Assembly (NCBI RefSeq): GCF_021502725.1
Contig: NZ_JAKFFS010000005.1
Location: forward strand, 62,001 to 126,000
Direction of reading: 5' to 3'
Source of the DNA: Dyadobacter sp. CY345
GTDB taxonomy: Bacteria > Bacteroidota > Bacteroidia > Cytophagales > Spirosomataceae
DNA: 64,000 nt
The notes beneath the pieces are model-generated. The model had not been told where the DNA came from. It saw only the letters and a program-made list of their open reading frames with translations, and did no database searches. Positions 8,185 to 16,701 of the stretch are shown here, one piece after another (within the stretch, counting starts at the first letter, position 1; the number at the start of each line of letters is the position of its first letter). The position numbers were made by a program, and so were the translations under genes.

Positions 8185-9171
8185 TCAAAGAATATTTACA
8201 ATGCGTTCAAGTTCGTCATTGGTGAATTCCTGATTTTTAAGGCAATCCAACGAATCAAGTAATTGAGAGACCCGACTGGCACCTATCAATACCGACGTTA
8301 TTCGTGGATCTTTAAGCAACCAGGCCAGCGACATCTGCGCAAGTGTTTGTCCTCTTTCGATTGCGATGTCATTCAGCTTTTTGATTTTTTCAATAACTAG
8401 AGGTGTGATCTGATTTTCCTGCAAAAATCCTTCTGGTTTTGCTGCACGTGAATCCGCAGGTATCCCTTTCAAATATTTGTCTGTTAAAAGTCCCTGAGCT
8501 AACGGCGAAAAGGGAATACATCCGACGCCATCCCTTTCAAGAAGATTTAACAAACCGCCTTCAACCCAGCGTTCAAACATAGAATATTTTGGTTGATGGA
8601 TCAGACAGGGCGTGCCTAATGATTTTAAAATGGAGATCGCTCGGTCTGCTTCGGCAGCCTGATAGTTCGACAAGCCGACATAAAGTGCTTTTCCCTGTCT
8701 GACAATTAAATCCAGCGCGCCCATGGTTTCTTCCAGCGGCGTGTCAGGATCTGGACGGTGGTGGTAGAAAATATCAACATAATCCAGACCCATTCTTTTA
8801 AGGCTTTGATCAAGACTTGCGACAAGATATTTTTTGGTACCCCATTCGCCATAAGGACCAGGCCACATCAGATACCCGGCTTTTGAAGAGATAATAAGTT
8901 CGTCGCGGTAAGCAGCGAGATCTTTTTTCATGATCAGGCCGAAGTTTTCCTCAGCCGAACCAGGAGGCGGACCGTAATTGTTTGCAAGGTCAAAATGAGT
9001 AACCCCGTGATCAAAGGCGGTTGTAAGTATCGATCGGTAGTTTTCATAAACGTCCACTCCACCGAAATTATGCCAAAGACCAAGCGATATGGCCGGCAAC
9101 TTCAACCCGCTTTTGCCACATCTGCGGTAGGTCATCTGCTCGTAACGGGCTGGGTCAGCTAAATAAGTCAT
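8185..9171 (-). CDS. Aldo/keto reductase, YghZ/L-glyceraldehyde-3-phosphate reductase-like
   Basis: The 328-residue (beta/alpha)8 aldo/keto reductase has the catalytic tetrad visible as Asp61, Tyr66, Lys97 and a His at 137/138. The long N-terminus with YRRCGKSGLKLPAISLGLWHNFG and the loop NNYGPPPGSAEENFG match the YghZ (AKR14) subgroup, which reduces L-glyceraldehyde 3-phosphate and methylglyoxal-like aldehydes with NADPH. The C-terminal phosphate-binding segment (LIGASRVSQL) is present. It is transcribed divergently from the histidine kinase at 9446. Detoxification of reactive aldehydes is the most likely role; the precise substrate is not certain. Confidence 0.9.
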   Translation of the reverse strand: MTYLADPARYEQMTYRRCGKSGLKLPAISLGLWHNFGGVDVYENYRSILTTAFDHGVTHFDLANNYGPPPGSAEENFGLIMKKDLAAYRDELIISSKAGYLMWPGPYGEWGTKKYLVASLDQSLKRMGLDYVDIFYHHRPDPDTPLEETMGALDLIVRQGKALYVGLSNYQAAEADRAISILKSLGTPCLIHQPKYSMFERWVEGGLLNLLERDGVGCIPFSPLAQGLLTDKYLKGIPADSRAAKPEGFLQENQITPLVIEKIKKLNDIAIERGQTLAQMSLAWLLKDPRITSVLIGASRVSQLLDSLDCLKNQEFTNDELERIVNIL

Positions 9172-9445
9172 CTATTTTTGATAAAAGGATTTAGACGTTT
9201 TAATCAGTTCGAAAAGATAGCCGTTTTATTTTAGCCTGTAAAATTAAGTTTTATACCTGTAATGCAGATGACTGGCAAGATGCTGAAATTTGATACGTTT
9301 TAGCAAGCAATTGTGCAATTTTGTTAGGAAATCCATACATTCTTTATAGATTCACAATTCATTCAGATTTTCGCAAAAAGGATGGTTTGTGAAGAACTGA
9401 CGCAAGTAATTAGCCATCAGCATTAATTTATTGTTCCTTCCCGGT

Positions 9446-10810
9446 ATGGATTTCTTTTTTGTCGTTTTTTTTCTGATTCAGTTTATTCGCAAACGGTTAA
9501 ATACCGCCGTAGTTCTTCCAGAGTGGGATAAAAAGCTGTTGCTGGCTCGTTATACCGCAATTGGATTGCTTGCGGCGTTTTACATGCTGAATGAATCAAC
9601 TTTGGTCCATTGGCTTTGGTATCCGTTTGTGCTTTCCATTCTTTACACCATTTATAAGGAAAAGGATTTTGAATCTATACGCAGCACCGTTCAATCCTTA
9701 TTTCCATTTATTGCCGTTAGTTTTCTGGGGGACTTGTTTAAATTGATATCGCCAACGCAATACAAAGAATACCATGATTATTTTGATGTGGCCAAAGCTT
9801 TTGCATTTTTATGGATGCTGGCGCTTTGGTATAATTTTCAGAAACAGCAAAAGGTTTTAGATAAAGAACGCGAAGAACAAAAACGAAGGGATGAAGAGAA
9901 TGAAGCTAAAAAAGCGTCACTCGAATATCTTGTTGCCGAGCGTACACAGGAGCTGACAATTCAGACGATGGAACTCCAAAAGGCTTTGGATGAATTAAAA
10001 GCTACACAAAACCAATTGATTCAAAGCGAGAAAATGGCGTCACTGGGCGAGTTGACAGCAGGAATTGCCCATGAAATTCAGAATCCTTTAAATTTTGTCA
10101 ATAACTTCTCGGAGGTATCTGTAGAGCTTTGTCAGGAGTTGGAAGAAGAGATTAAAAAGACAGAAATTCCGGATGCGGACAAAGAATATATTGCCGGAAT
10201 CATCAGCGATTTAAGCCAGAATCAACAAAAAATCACGCACCACGGAAAACGCGCGGACTCGATCGTGAAAGGTATGCTGCAACATTCGCGGACTTCTTCC
10301 GGCAAGAAAGAGCCGACGGATATTAACGCACTGGCTGACGAATATATGCGTTTGGCATATCACGGACTGCGTGCTAAAGACAAAGAATTTAATGCAACCC
10401 TGACGACCGATTTTGATTCGACGATCGGAAAAATAGAGGTTATGCCCCAGGATTTGGGCCGGGTTTTTCTTAATTTATTCACGAATGCATTTTATGCTGT
10501 TGCTGAAAAGAAAAAGCTGAATAAGGATAATCCGACCTTTGAAAATTATAAACCGGAGGTTAAGATAACGACAAAATTGTTTGGCGGTAAATTGTATATC
10601 CGAGTTTCTGACAATGGAACGGGTATGCCGGAAAGTGTTAAATCCAAGATTTTTCAGCCTTTTTTTACAACAAAACCCACTGGACAAGGAACAGGACTTG
10701 GTCTTTCGATGAGTTATGATATCGTTACCAAAACGCATGAAGGAGTCCTGGACGTTAGTTCTAAGGCGGGTGAAGGAACAGAGTTTAAAATTACACTGCC
10801 AGTATCCTGA
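9446..10810 (+). CDS. Membrane-bound sensor histidine kinase
   Basis: The N-terminus carries four or more hydrophobic helices (about residues 1-130) with almost no extracytoplasmic loop, so it may sense a membrane-associated cue. A charged coiled coil (about 135-195) follows, then HisKA with His209 in AHEIQNPLNF and a HATPase with N-box, DNGTGMP and GQGTGLGLS motifs. The total is 454 residues from the ATG at 9446; a TTG five codons upstream is also in frame. No receiver is fused. The next two genes both encode receivers and are the natural targets. The HisKA subtype (AHEIQNPLNFVNNF) is widespread in Cytophagales beside stand-alone receivers. Confidence 0.92.
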   Translation: MDFFFVVFFLIQFIRKRLNTAVVLPEWDKKLLLARYTAIGLLAAFYMLNESTLVHWLWYPFVLSILYTIYKEKDFESIRSTVQSLFPFIAVSFLGDLFKLISPTQYKEYHDYFDVAKAFAFLWMLALWYNFQKQQKVLDKEREEQKRRDEENEAKKASLEYLVAERTQELTIQTMELQKALDELKATQNQLIQSEKMASLGELTAGIAHEIQNPLNFVNNFSEVSVELCQELEEEIKKTEIPDADKEYIAGIISDLSQNQQKITHHGKRADSIVKGMLQHSRTSSGKKEPTDINALADEYMRLAYHGLRAKDKEFNATLTTDFDSTIGKIEVMPQDLGRVFLNLFTNAFYAVAEKKKLNKDNPTFENYKPEVKITTKLFGGKLYIRVSDNGTGMPESVKSKIFQPFFTTKPTGQGTGLGLSMSYDIVTKTHEGVLDVSSKAGEGTEFKITLPVS

Positions 10811-10842
10811 GTTGTTATATTTTAAGTAGTAAATCCCTAATT

Positions 10843-11223
10843 ATGAAAATACTGGTTGTGGACGATGAGCCGGATGTAAAGGCGCTTTTTGAACAGCGTT
10901 TCAGAAGAGAAATTCGTAATGGAGAATTTCAATTTTCCTTCGCTTTTTCGGGGGAAGATGCGATTCAATATCTGGAAGGACATGCTTCGGAGATTGTGAT
11001 GATACTCTCGGACATCAATATGCCCGGAATGAGCGGCATTGAACTTTTGAAAACGATTCGGAAAGATCACCCGATGGCGCCGCCGATTGTAATGATGATC
11101 ACGGCTTATGGCGATACAGATAACTATGAACAGGCTATGAAATTTGGTGCAGATGACTTTTTGACGAAACCGGTAAATTTCACAGAGCTGAAACAAAAAT
11201 TACAAGAAAGATATGAAGGCTAA
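10843..11223 (+). CDS. Stand-alone response regulator receiver
   Basis: The single-domain CheY-like receiver has 126 residues. The acidic pair Asp7/Asp8, phospho-acceptor Asp57 in LSDINMPGMSG, the Thr in MITAYGD and the Lys in LTKP are all present. There is no output domain. It begins 32 bp after the kinase gene and its last 11 bp overlap the start of the next gene, indicating coupled translation. It resembles the receiver of that next protein closely (both begin with KILVVDDEPD and share the FRR.IR segment), suggesting duplication. It may act as a phosphate sink or compete for the kinase. Confidence 0.92.
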   Translation: MKILVVDDEPDVKALFEQRFRREIRNGEFQFSFAFSGEDAIQYLEGHASEIVMILSDINMPGMSGIELLKTIRKDHPMAPPIVMMITAYGDTDNYEQAMKFGADDFLTKPVNFTELKQKLQERYEG

Positions 11224-12259
11224 AATCCTTGTGGTTGACGACGAACCTGATTTACAATTACTTATAAAACAAAAATTTCGCAGACAGATCCGGGAACAGC
11301 AGTACGAATTTGTATTTGCTGAAAACGGTGAAGCTGCGTTAAGAATGCTGGCAGAACATCCCGATGTTGATATGGTTTTGAGCGATATCAACATGCCAGA
11401 AATGGATGGTCTGACTTTGCTTTTAAAGTTGAGCGAGTTAAGCCCTCTGTTAAAATCTGTGATTGTTTCAGCCTATGGCGATATGGAAAATATCCGTACG
11501 GCAATGAATAGGGGAGCTTTTGATTTTCTTTGTAAACCTATTGATTTTCAGGATCTTGAAGTTACGATGGAAAAAACTTTGAGATATGTTGAGCAGCTTC
11601 GGGATACTTTGAAGGCGGTGCGGGAGAATGATATTTTACGGATGTATGTAGATTCTTCGGTTTTGCAATTCATGACGCGTGGTGCTTTTGAAAGTTCTCT
11701 TACATCGAGTGAAAATATTGAAGCTTCTGTCGTTTTCATGGATATGTGCGGTTTCACTTCGATTTCAGAAAGGGAGCCGGCTGACCATGTCGTCAAGATG
11801 ATCAATAAATATTTTGACGTGATGGTTAAGGAAATTCTTGCCCACGGCGGACTTGTCGATAAGTTTATGGGAGACGCCGTGATGGCTGTTTTCAAAGGTG
11901 AGTATCATCTGGATCGGGCGATTGAAGCTTCTTTGGCAGTTAGAAATCAGATTAATACCTTTAAAGAACAATTGCATAACCAGACCGAATATTTCCCTAA
12001 TGTGGCGATTGGAATCAATTCAGGGGAAATGGTAAGCGGAAATATCGGTTCGGCAACATTGCGACGCCTGGATTATACCGTTATTGGTGACGCGGTCAAC
12101 GTAGCGCAGAGATTACAGTCTGTTGCCGGACCAGGTCAAATTGTGGTCCCGGAATGGGCTTATGAGAAAATCAAGGAAGCATTTCAATGTCAGCTTATTG
12201 GAGAAGTAAATCTGAAAAATAAGCAGAAAGCGATGCAGATCTATGAAGTGCTTGAATAA
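11213..12259 (+). CDS. Response regulator with class III adenylate cyclase output
   Basis: The 348-residue protein has a receiver (1-120, phospho-acceptor Asp58), a linker helix (about 121-165) and a class III nucleotidyl cyclase domain (about 170-348). All canonical catalytic positions are present: metal-binding Asp177 (FMDMCGFT) and Asp221 (KFMGD), adenine-selecting Lys217 and Asp287 (LDYTVIGD), and transition-state Asn296 and Arg300 (VNVAQRLQ). It should therefore make cAMP rather than cGMP, under control of phosphorylation by the kinase at 9446. The order kinase, receiver, receiver-cyclase, HD protein suggests one operon. The cNMP-binding membrane protein encoded opposite (12862-16086) is a plausible receiver of the signal. 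Confidence 0.94.
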   Translation: MKAKILVVDDEPDLQLLIKQKFRRQIREQQYEFVFAENGEAALRMLAEHPDVDMVLSDINMPEMDGLTLLLKLSELSPLLKSVIVSAYGDMENIRTAMNRGAFDFLCKPIDFQDLEVTMEKTLRYVEQLRDTLKAVRENDILRMYVDSSVLQFMTRGAFESSLTSSENIEASVVFMDMCGFTSISEREPADHVVKMINKYFDVMVKEILAHGGLVDKFMGDAVMAVFKGEYHLDRAIEASLAVRNQINTFKEQLHNQTEYFPNVAIGINSGEMVSGNIGSATLRRLDYTVIGDAVNVAQRLQSVAGPGQIVVPEWAYEKIKEAFQCQLIGEVNLKNKQKAMQIYEVLE

Positions 12260-12286
12260 TAGTTTGTCTTTTATCTTTTTAATAAA

Positions 12287-12865
12287 ATGGAAATTGACAA
12301 GGCTGAAAAATATATCCTCGATTTGTTGAACAAAAACCTTTCTTCAACACTATATTATCATGGCCTGCATCATACACTGGATGTCGTTGATCAGGCATTG
12401 ATCTTAGCGGATGAAGAAGGTGTAAAAAGCGAGGCATCGCTGAAACTATTAAAGACGGCGGCATTGTTTCATGATTGCGGCTTTATGAACACTTACAAAG
12501 ATCATGAAGAAGAGGGATGTCGGATTGCAAGATCCGAACTGCCTTTATTCTCTTATACAAATGAAGAAATCGATCAGATTTGCGGTATGATCATGGCTAC
12601 AAAAATACCGCAGTCTCCTAAAAATCAGCTTGAGAAAATCCTTTGCGATGCAGACCTTGATTATTTGGGACGCAATGATTTTGAACCCATTGCTGCGAGC
12701 CTTTTTGAAGAATTGAAAAGCAGGCAGATTATTGAAAACGAAAAAACCTGGAACTTTGTCCAGGTTAAATTTTTAGAATCACATCATTATCATACCAATT
12801 CCGCCCGAAGTAAAAGAGCGGAATCCAAACAGAAAAGGCTGGAAGAATTGAGGAAACTAATCTAG
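12287..12865 (+). CDS. HD-domain phosphohydrolase-like protein
   Basis: The 192-residue HD superfamily protein has a histidine cluster at residues 25-29 (HGLHH), the defining His62-Asp63 pair in ALFHDCGF, a further His73, and a distal DADLDYLG acidic motif near 121-126. HD proteins of this size hydrolyse phosphoester bonds in nucleotides or cyclic nucleotides. It starts 27 bp after the adenylate cyclase gene on the same strand, so a role in degrading cAMP or a related nucleotide is attractive but unproven. Its 3' end overlaps the convergent transporter-like gene by 4 bp. Confidence 0.83.
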   Translation: MEIDKAEKYILDLLNKNLSSTLYYHGLHHTLDVVDQALILADEEGVKSEASLKLLKTAALFHDCGFMNTYKDHEEEGCRIARSELPLFSYTNEEIDQICGMIMATKIPQSPKNQLEKILCDADLDYLGRNDFEPIAASLFEELKSRQIIENEKTWNFVQVKFLESHHYHTNSARSKRAESKQKRLEELRKLI

Positions 12866-15800
12866 ACGGTCGCTCTCATTTTTTCATTTTGAACCCGGAT
12901 TCGTTGGCAAAGGATTCTGAGAACATTCCGTAATATTTCGTCACGCTCCTCCATTAACTCGAAAAAATCTTCCTGATCAACACGGAATAAAAGAACGTCA
13001 GATTCTGCTACGGTTGAAGCTGATCTTGGTTCGGTATCAAGTAAAGCCAGCTCTCCAAAAATTTCACCTTTATCAAACAATGCCAGCTGTTTCGGGCCGT
13101 CATAAATCCCAATTTCGCCCGAGTAAATAATGAACATACTGTCGCCTGCATCACCTTTTGCAAAGATTTCCTGCCCTTCCTGATACATAACTTCTTTCAT
13201 AATGGGGGCGATAGAACTCAACACATTTTCCGGGGTTTGAGAAAATAACTTTGTATTCTTCAATACAATAACCCGCTCCATTTCAGATATTTGCTGAGAA
13301 GATTCCGTCGTGTGGTTCATATTTTTATCGGATTGACTGTGATATTTCTGTGAAGGGAATTTTGAATAAGCTGCTCTCGCCGCATCTCTGAGTAACCTGA
13401 TGGGGTGATTCAAGAACACGTCCAGATTAGCGATTTCAGAATCCGGAGTCCAGCGCTCTATGGTAACCGCTATCGTCCATGCTGTAAAATACTGTTCTTT
13501 TTGCGTTAATACGTAAGTCACAAAATTCTGCGGGTTCTCCGGTACATTCAGGTACTGACGCAGCGCTTCCAATTTCCGTTGCAAAGGAATTTCCTCGAAC
13601 AGCGCCCGTAAACACGGGTATAATTCTCTTGGAAGCAGGCTTTCCACCATTTCCAGAGAATTTGCCCGTTTCTCCTGCGAAGCATGTCGGATTCCCTTCC
13701 AGGCATTTTGAATAGTATCCTTGTCATACAAAACGGAAAACAGATAGAACAACCGTTGATTGACCTGTAACAGCTCGTAATTCAAAGAAGAATTCCATGT
13801 CGGATTTCCATTTCCGGGATCAATCGCGTTTAAAATCTGATAAGCGTGAAGCAGCTCAATGTCTACAAAATTTCTTACCGTATTTTTCTGATCAGAATCC
13901 AGGGCGTAAGACAGCAGCGAACGTAATCCGGAGGTGTGGAGTCTTAACGAAGGCGCATGAGGCTCACCCTTTGATTGGTAAACTTTTGAAATAAATTTAA
14001 ACAGGACAGGCAAAAGTTCACTGTTAGACTGTTTCTCCGCTGACTTCAAAAATGAGTAAATATCTTTTTCAGAAGTCGATTCATTCAGCCAGTCCTGCAA
14101 AATAGCAGCTCCGGACTGACCTGATTTTATAAGTGAAAGACTTGCGGTTTTTGACAATTTTCCAGATAAAAAACCGGGTAGTTCGTTTGTTAATTCATTA
14201 CTACTTCCTGTACCAATCACTTCTATTGCGCGCTGCTGAATTTTTTCACTCTTGCTTTTCAGGGAGTTTTTAATCTGCATTTTGAAAGCTTCCACATCCA
14301 TCGCTTCCACGCAGTCCAGAGCAGTCAGCTGCGAATCGATATCACCTGCTGCGAACAAATTATGTATTGTCTGGCGCAATAGCGTGGGAGATTTTCCGGT
14401 CTGCCTTGCACCAAGCACGGCACCTCTCACAATATCCAAATCAGAATGAGACAAATATTGAGCAAGTTTGTCGCTTGTCATATTGTCAGAAGCGCAGGCG
14501 ATTTGCACGGCGAGCGTCTGGCAAGGTGTGTTTGGCTCATTTTCTATGTAGGAGTAAAACGATTCCGTCGGACTGTAATTTCCAGTCTCCACCAGGGCTT
14601 CAAGCGTTTTCAGGCGGACAAGCTCAGACGGATTTCTTAACAAAGAATCAACATTTTTATAAAAGGATGAAGGTTTATTCTTCACGAGCCAGGCGATCGC
14701 GTTAATCACCTCTTCTTTTTTCTCACTTTTAAGATTTTCCTTGATAATAGGCAGCGCTTCGCCCGGAGAGGCCATTTCACCGCTTTTTAGAAATCTTTTA
14801 CTAATCGCACTTTTCAATTCCAATACATACTCGGCATAAGCTTTCCTGAAAATGATAAGTGCCGCCAGCGAGAATAGCAGAGAAAGATCGAAAGTCAGAC
14901 TGATATTGGACCACTCCATAGTATAAACTGTCCAAAGCAAAACTCCGGCAAGCAGCATACCTAACGGTTCGTATAGACCTTTGGCAAGCGTATGTCCTTT
15001 AAGGCGATTCTTTGTGGAAAGTGGCTGGAAAAATACCAGAAAAACCGGATCAAAAAGTGTTCTTCTTATTAATTCAAAAAGCAGATAAGCGATGCAGTAA
15101 TAAATCAGCAACGAAGGTTCGTCCGTTCTAAAATACGACGAAATGATTAGCCCGAGTGATATTAAAACTGTTGTCAGAGGAAGTAAATAGAGTGTGATTT
15201 TTACACCAAAACGCTCTACAATTTTTCCGGAAAACAGCATTTTTACAAAGGTCGAAATAACATAAGTGGCTGTTAATAGCGAGCCAACGAAGATAATGGT
15301 GTCATGCTGGCTGTGAAATTTGTATTTTACGTTAACAAAAAAATGATATTCAATCCATGTTGCCGCCGCTGCAATCGCGACCGTTCCAAGACAAAGTGCC
15401 GTAAGAAGCCTGTTCCCGCCAAAATATTTCTGAACAAATTTTGAATCAGAAAATCCTGACTGTCTTGGTCTTGCGTGATGTGGATTTGGAATGGCCGTGT
15501 ACTTGAATGTTAGTTTCTGAGTGTAAAATGCAAGAGCAAAACATAACAGCGAGACAGTCAGCAAAATCATTAAAACAGATGGCGAGTGAATCAATACGGC
15601 GAGCACAGCACCCAACGCTTTCGCAGGCATATCGCCTGAGCCGATTACACTGAACATTCTTTTGCTTTGCCGAACGTCGAAAACGATCGCGGATAATCCC
15701 CAGAATTCAAGGTTAATCAGTAAGTAAATTACCCTGTATCCGACCATTATCGCGATGGCTGTTGCTACTCCGTGGCCCGCCCACAATAAAACCATAACCA

Positions 15801-16086
15801 CCAGCACCAGAAATAGTGACGACAACATGGTTCCAAGACTAAGCTTTTCAAGTGCGAGGTGATGTTCGTAATGTTCGTAAATCTGTCCTGCTGCCATGAC
15901 GGCCAGCGCAGCGACGATATATGCAATCGGTAAGGAATATTCCGGATGATTTTCTAGCAATAAGATATTGGCGGACACATAAACGAGTGTCGTCCCGACA
16001 TTAATAAAAAAGTTGTGAAAGAAGAAAAGAAGCGTTTGTGGGTTAATCGTACTATTTAATCTACTTTTTTTAATGGCTGATATCAT
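12862..16086 (-). CDS. Transporter-like membrane domain - HEAT repeats - cyclic nucleotide-binding domain fusion
   Basis: This 1074-residue protein has three parts. Residues 1-415 hold about twelve hydrophobic helices resembling the MFS/ATP:ADP-antiporter (NTT) type. Residues about 430-930 are a soluble helical region with HEAT-like repeats (recurring patterns such as LVRLKTLEALVETG and DIVRGAVLGARQTG). Residues about 944-1074 form a cNMP-binding domain with the phosphate-binding cassette GEIFGELALLDTEPRSAST, including the Glu and Arg-Ser that contact the cyclic phosphate in CAP. There is no DNA-binding domain, so cAMP would act on membrane transport or on a HEAT-bound partner. It is convergent with the HD gene (4-bp overlap) and lies beside an adenylate cyclase. 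Transport substrate is unknown. Confidence 0.87.
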   Translation of the reverse strand: MISAIKKSRLNSTINPQTLLFFFHNFFINVGTTLVYVSANILLLENHPEYSLPIAYIVAALAVMAAGQIYEHYEHHLALEKLSLGTMLSSLFLVLVVMVLLWAGHGVATAIAIMVGYRVIYLLINLEFWGLSAIVFDVRQSKRMFSVIGSGDMPAKALGAVLAVLIHSPSVLMILLTVSLLCFALAFYTQKLTFKYTAIPNPHHARPRQSGFSDSKFVQKYFGGNRLLTALCLGTVAIAAAATWIEYHFFVNVKYKFHSQHDTIIFVGSLLTATYVISTFVKMLFSGKIVERFGVKITLYLLPLTTVLISLGLIISSYFRTDEPSLLIYYCIAYLLFELIRRTLFDPVFLVFFQPLSTKNRLKGHTLAKGLYEPLGMLLAGVLLWTVYTMEWSNISLTFDLSLLFSLAALIIFRKAYAEYVLELKSAISKRFLKSGEMASPGEALPIIKENLKSEKKEEVINAIAWLVKNKPSSFYKNVDSLLRNPSELVRLKTLEALVETGNYSPTESFYSYIENEPNTPCQTLAVQIACASDNMTSDKLAQYLSHSDLDIVRGAVLGARQTGKSPTLLRQTIHNLFAAGDIDSQLTALDCVEAMDVEAFKMQIKNSLKSKSEKIQQRAIEVIGTGSSNELTNELPGFLSGKLSKTASLSLIKSGQSGAAILQDWLNESTSEKDIYSFLKSAEKQSNSELLPVLFKFISKVYQSKGEPHAPSLRLHTSGLRSLLSYALDSDQKNTVRNFVDIELLHAYQILNAIDPGNGNPTWNSSLNYELLQVNQRLFYLFSVLYDKDTIQNAWKGIRHASQEKRANSLEMVESLLPRELYPCLRALFEEIPLQRKLEALRQYLNVPENPQNFVTYVLTQKEQYFTAWTIAVTIERWTPDSEIANLDVFLNHPIRLLRDAARAAYSKFPSQKYHSQSDKNMNHTTESSQQISEMERVIVLKNTKLFSQTPENVLSSIAPIMKEVMYQEGQEIFAKGDAGDSMFIIYSGEIGIYDGPKQLALFDKGEIFGELALLDTEPRSASTVAESDVLLFRVDQEDFFELMEERDEILRNVLRILCQRIRVQNEKMRATV

Positions 16087-16224
16087 AATTTATCGGAAAG
16101 CTAGCGTCACTCATGTAAAATAAACACTAATTATTCCTTTTAAAAACTGAAACCGTTCATGATATCGTGAAATTTGCAGAAATTTGAAAATGCATGCCCA
16201 ATTTGAATTTTAATTTACCCGACT

Positions 16225-16593
16225 ATGAAGATTGATTTTAAGCGGATTGACCACGTGATGCTTTGTTTTCCCGAGGGAAGAGAAAAAGAAGCAAGAAGAT
16301 TTTATGAAGAGGTTTTAGGTTTGGAAGAAATTATTGATCCGGAACGACCTCATTTGCGTGGCGCGATCTGGTATCAAATGGGGAATATCCAGTTACATTT
16401 AATGACGGATCAGGGAAGTAATGCTTCTGAACGTCATCCAGCTTTTGAGGTGACTAATTTAGAAGAATGCCGCCAGTTGTTGGAAGGTCATGGAATTCCG
16501 GTTAAAAATCTGACACCTATTATCGGCCGGACGCGATTTTCGTTCAGAGATCCTTTTGAGAACAGGATTGAGTTGCTGCAATACCATGATTAG
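16225..16593 (+). CDS. VOC-family (glyoxalase/bleomycin-resistance-like) protein
   Basis: The 122-residue protein has the vicinal-oxygen-chelate fold pattern: an N-terminal IDHVMLCFP strand, EEVLGLEE, QMGNIQLHL, then the second half with HPAFEV, SFRDPFENRIELL. Candidate metal ligands are His10, His57 (QLHL), His71 (RHPAFEV) and Glu116 (RIEL). VOC members include glyoxalases, dioxygenases and resistance proteins; the small single-module size suggests a homodimer. No neighbouring gene indicates a substrate. Confidence 0.85.
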   Translation: MKIDFKRIDHVMLCFPEGREKEARRFYEEVLGLEEIIDPERPHLRGAIWYQMGNIQLHLMTDQGSNASERHPAFEVTNLEECRQLLEGHGIPVKNLTPIIGRTRFSFRDPFENRIELLQYHD

Positions 16594-16653
16594 CTTTTAG
16601 CGGCTGGGTTTTAGCTTAAAGCTTGGGGAAGGATTTGGCTTTTTAATCATAAA

Positions 16654-16689
16654 ATAAATGCCGTTTGATTTTTGTCAAACGGCATTTAT
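16654..16689. terminator. Bidirectional terminator between VOC and enolase-superfamily genes
   Basis: A perfect 15-bp inverted repeat (ATAAATGCCGTTTGA and its complement) with a 6-nt T-rich loop lies between two convergent genes, with A residues on the left flank and T residues on the right. It ends 12 bp from the enzyme gene's stop and can serve both directions. Confidence 0.85.
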
Positions 16690-16701
16690 CATTTTTCATG
16701 A

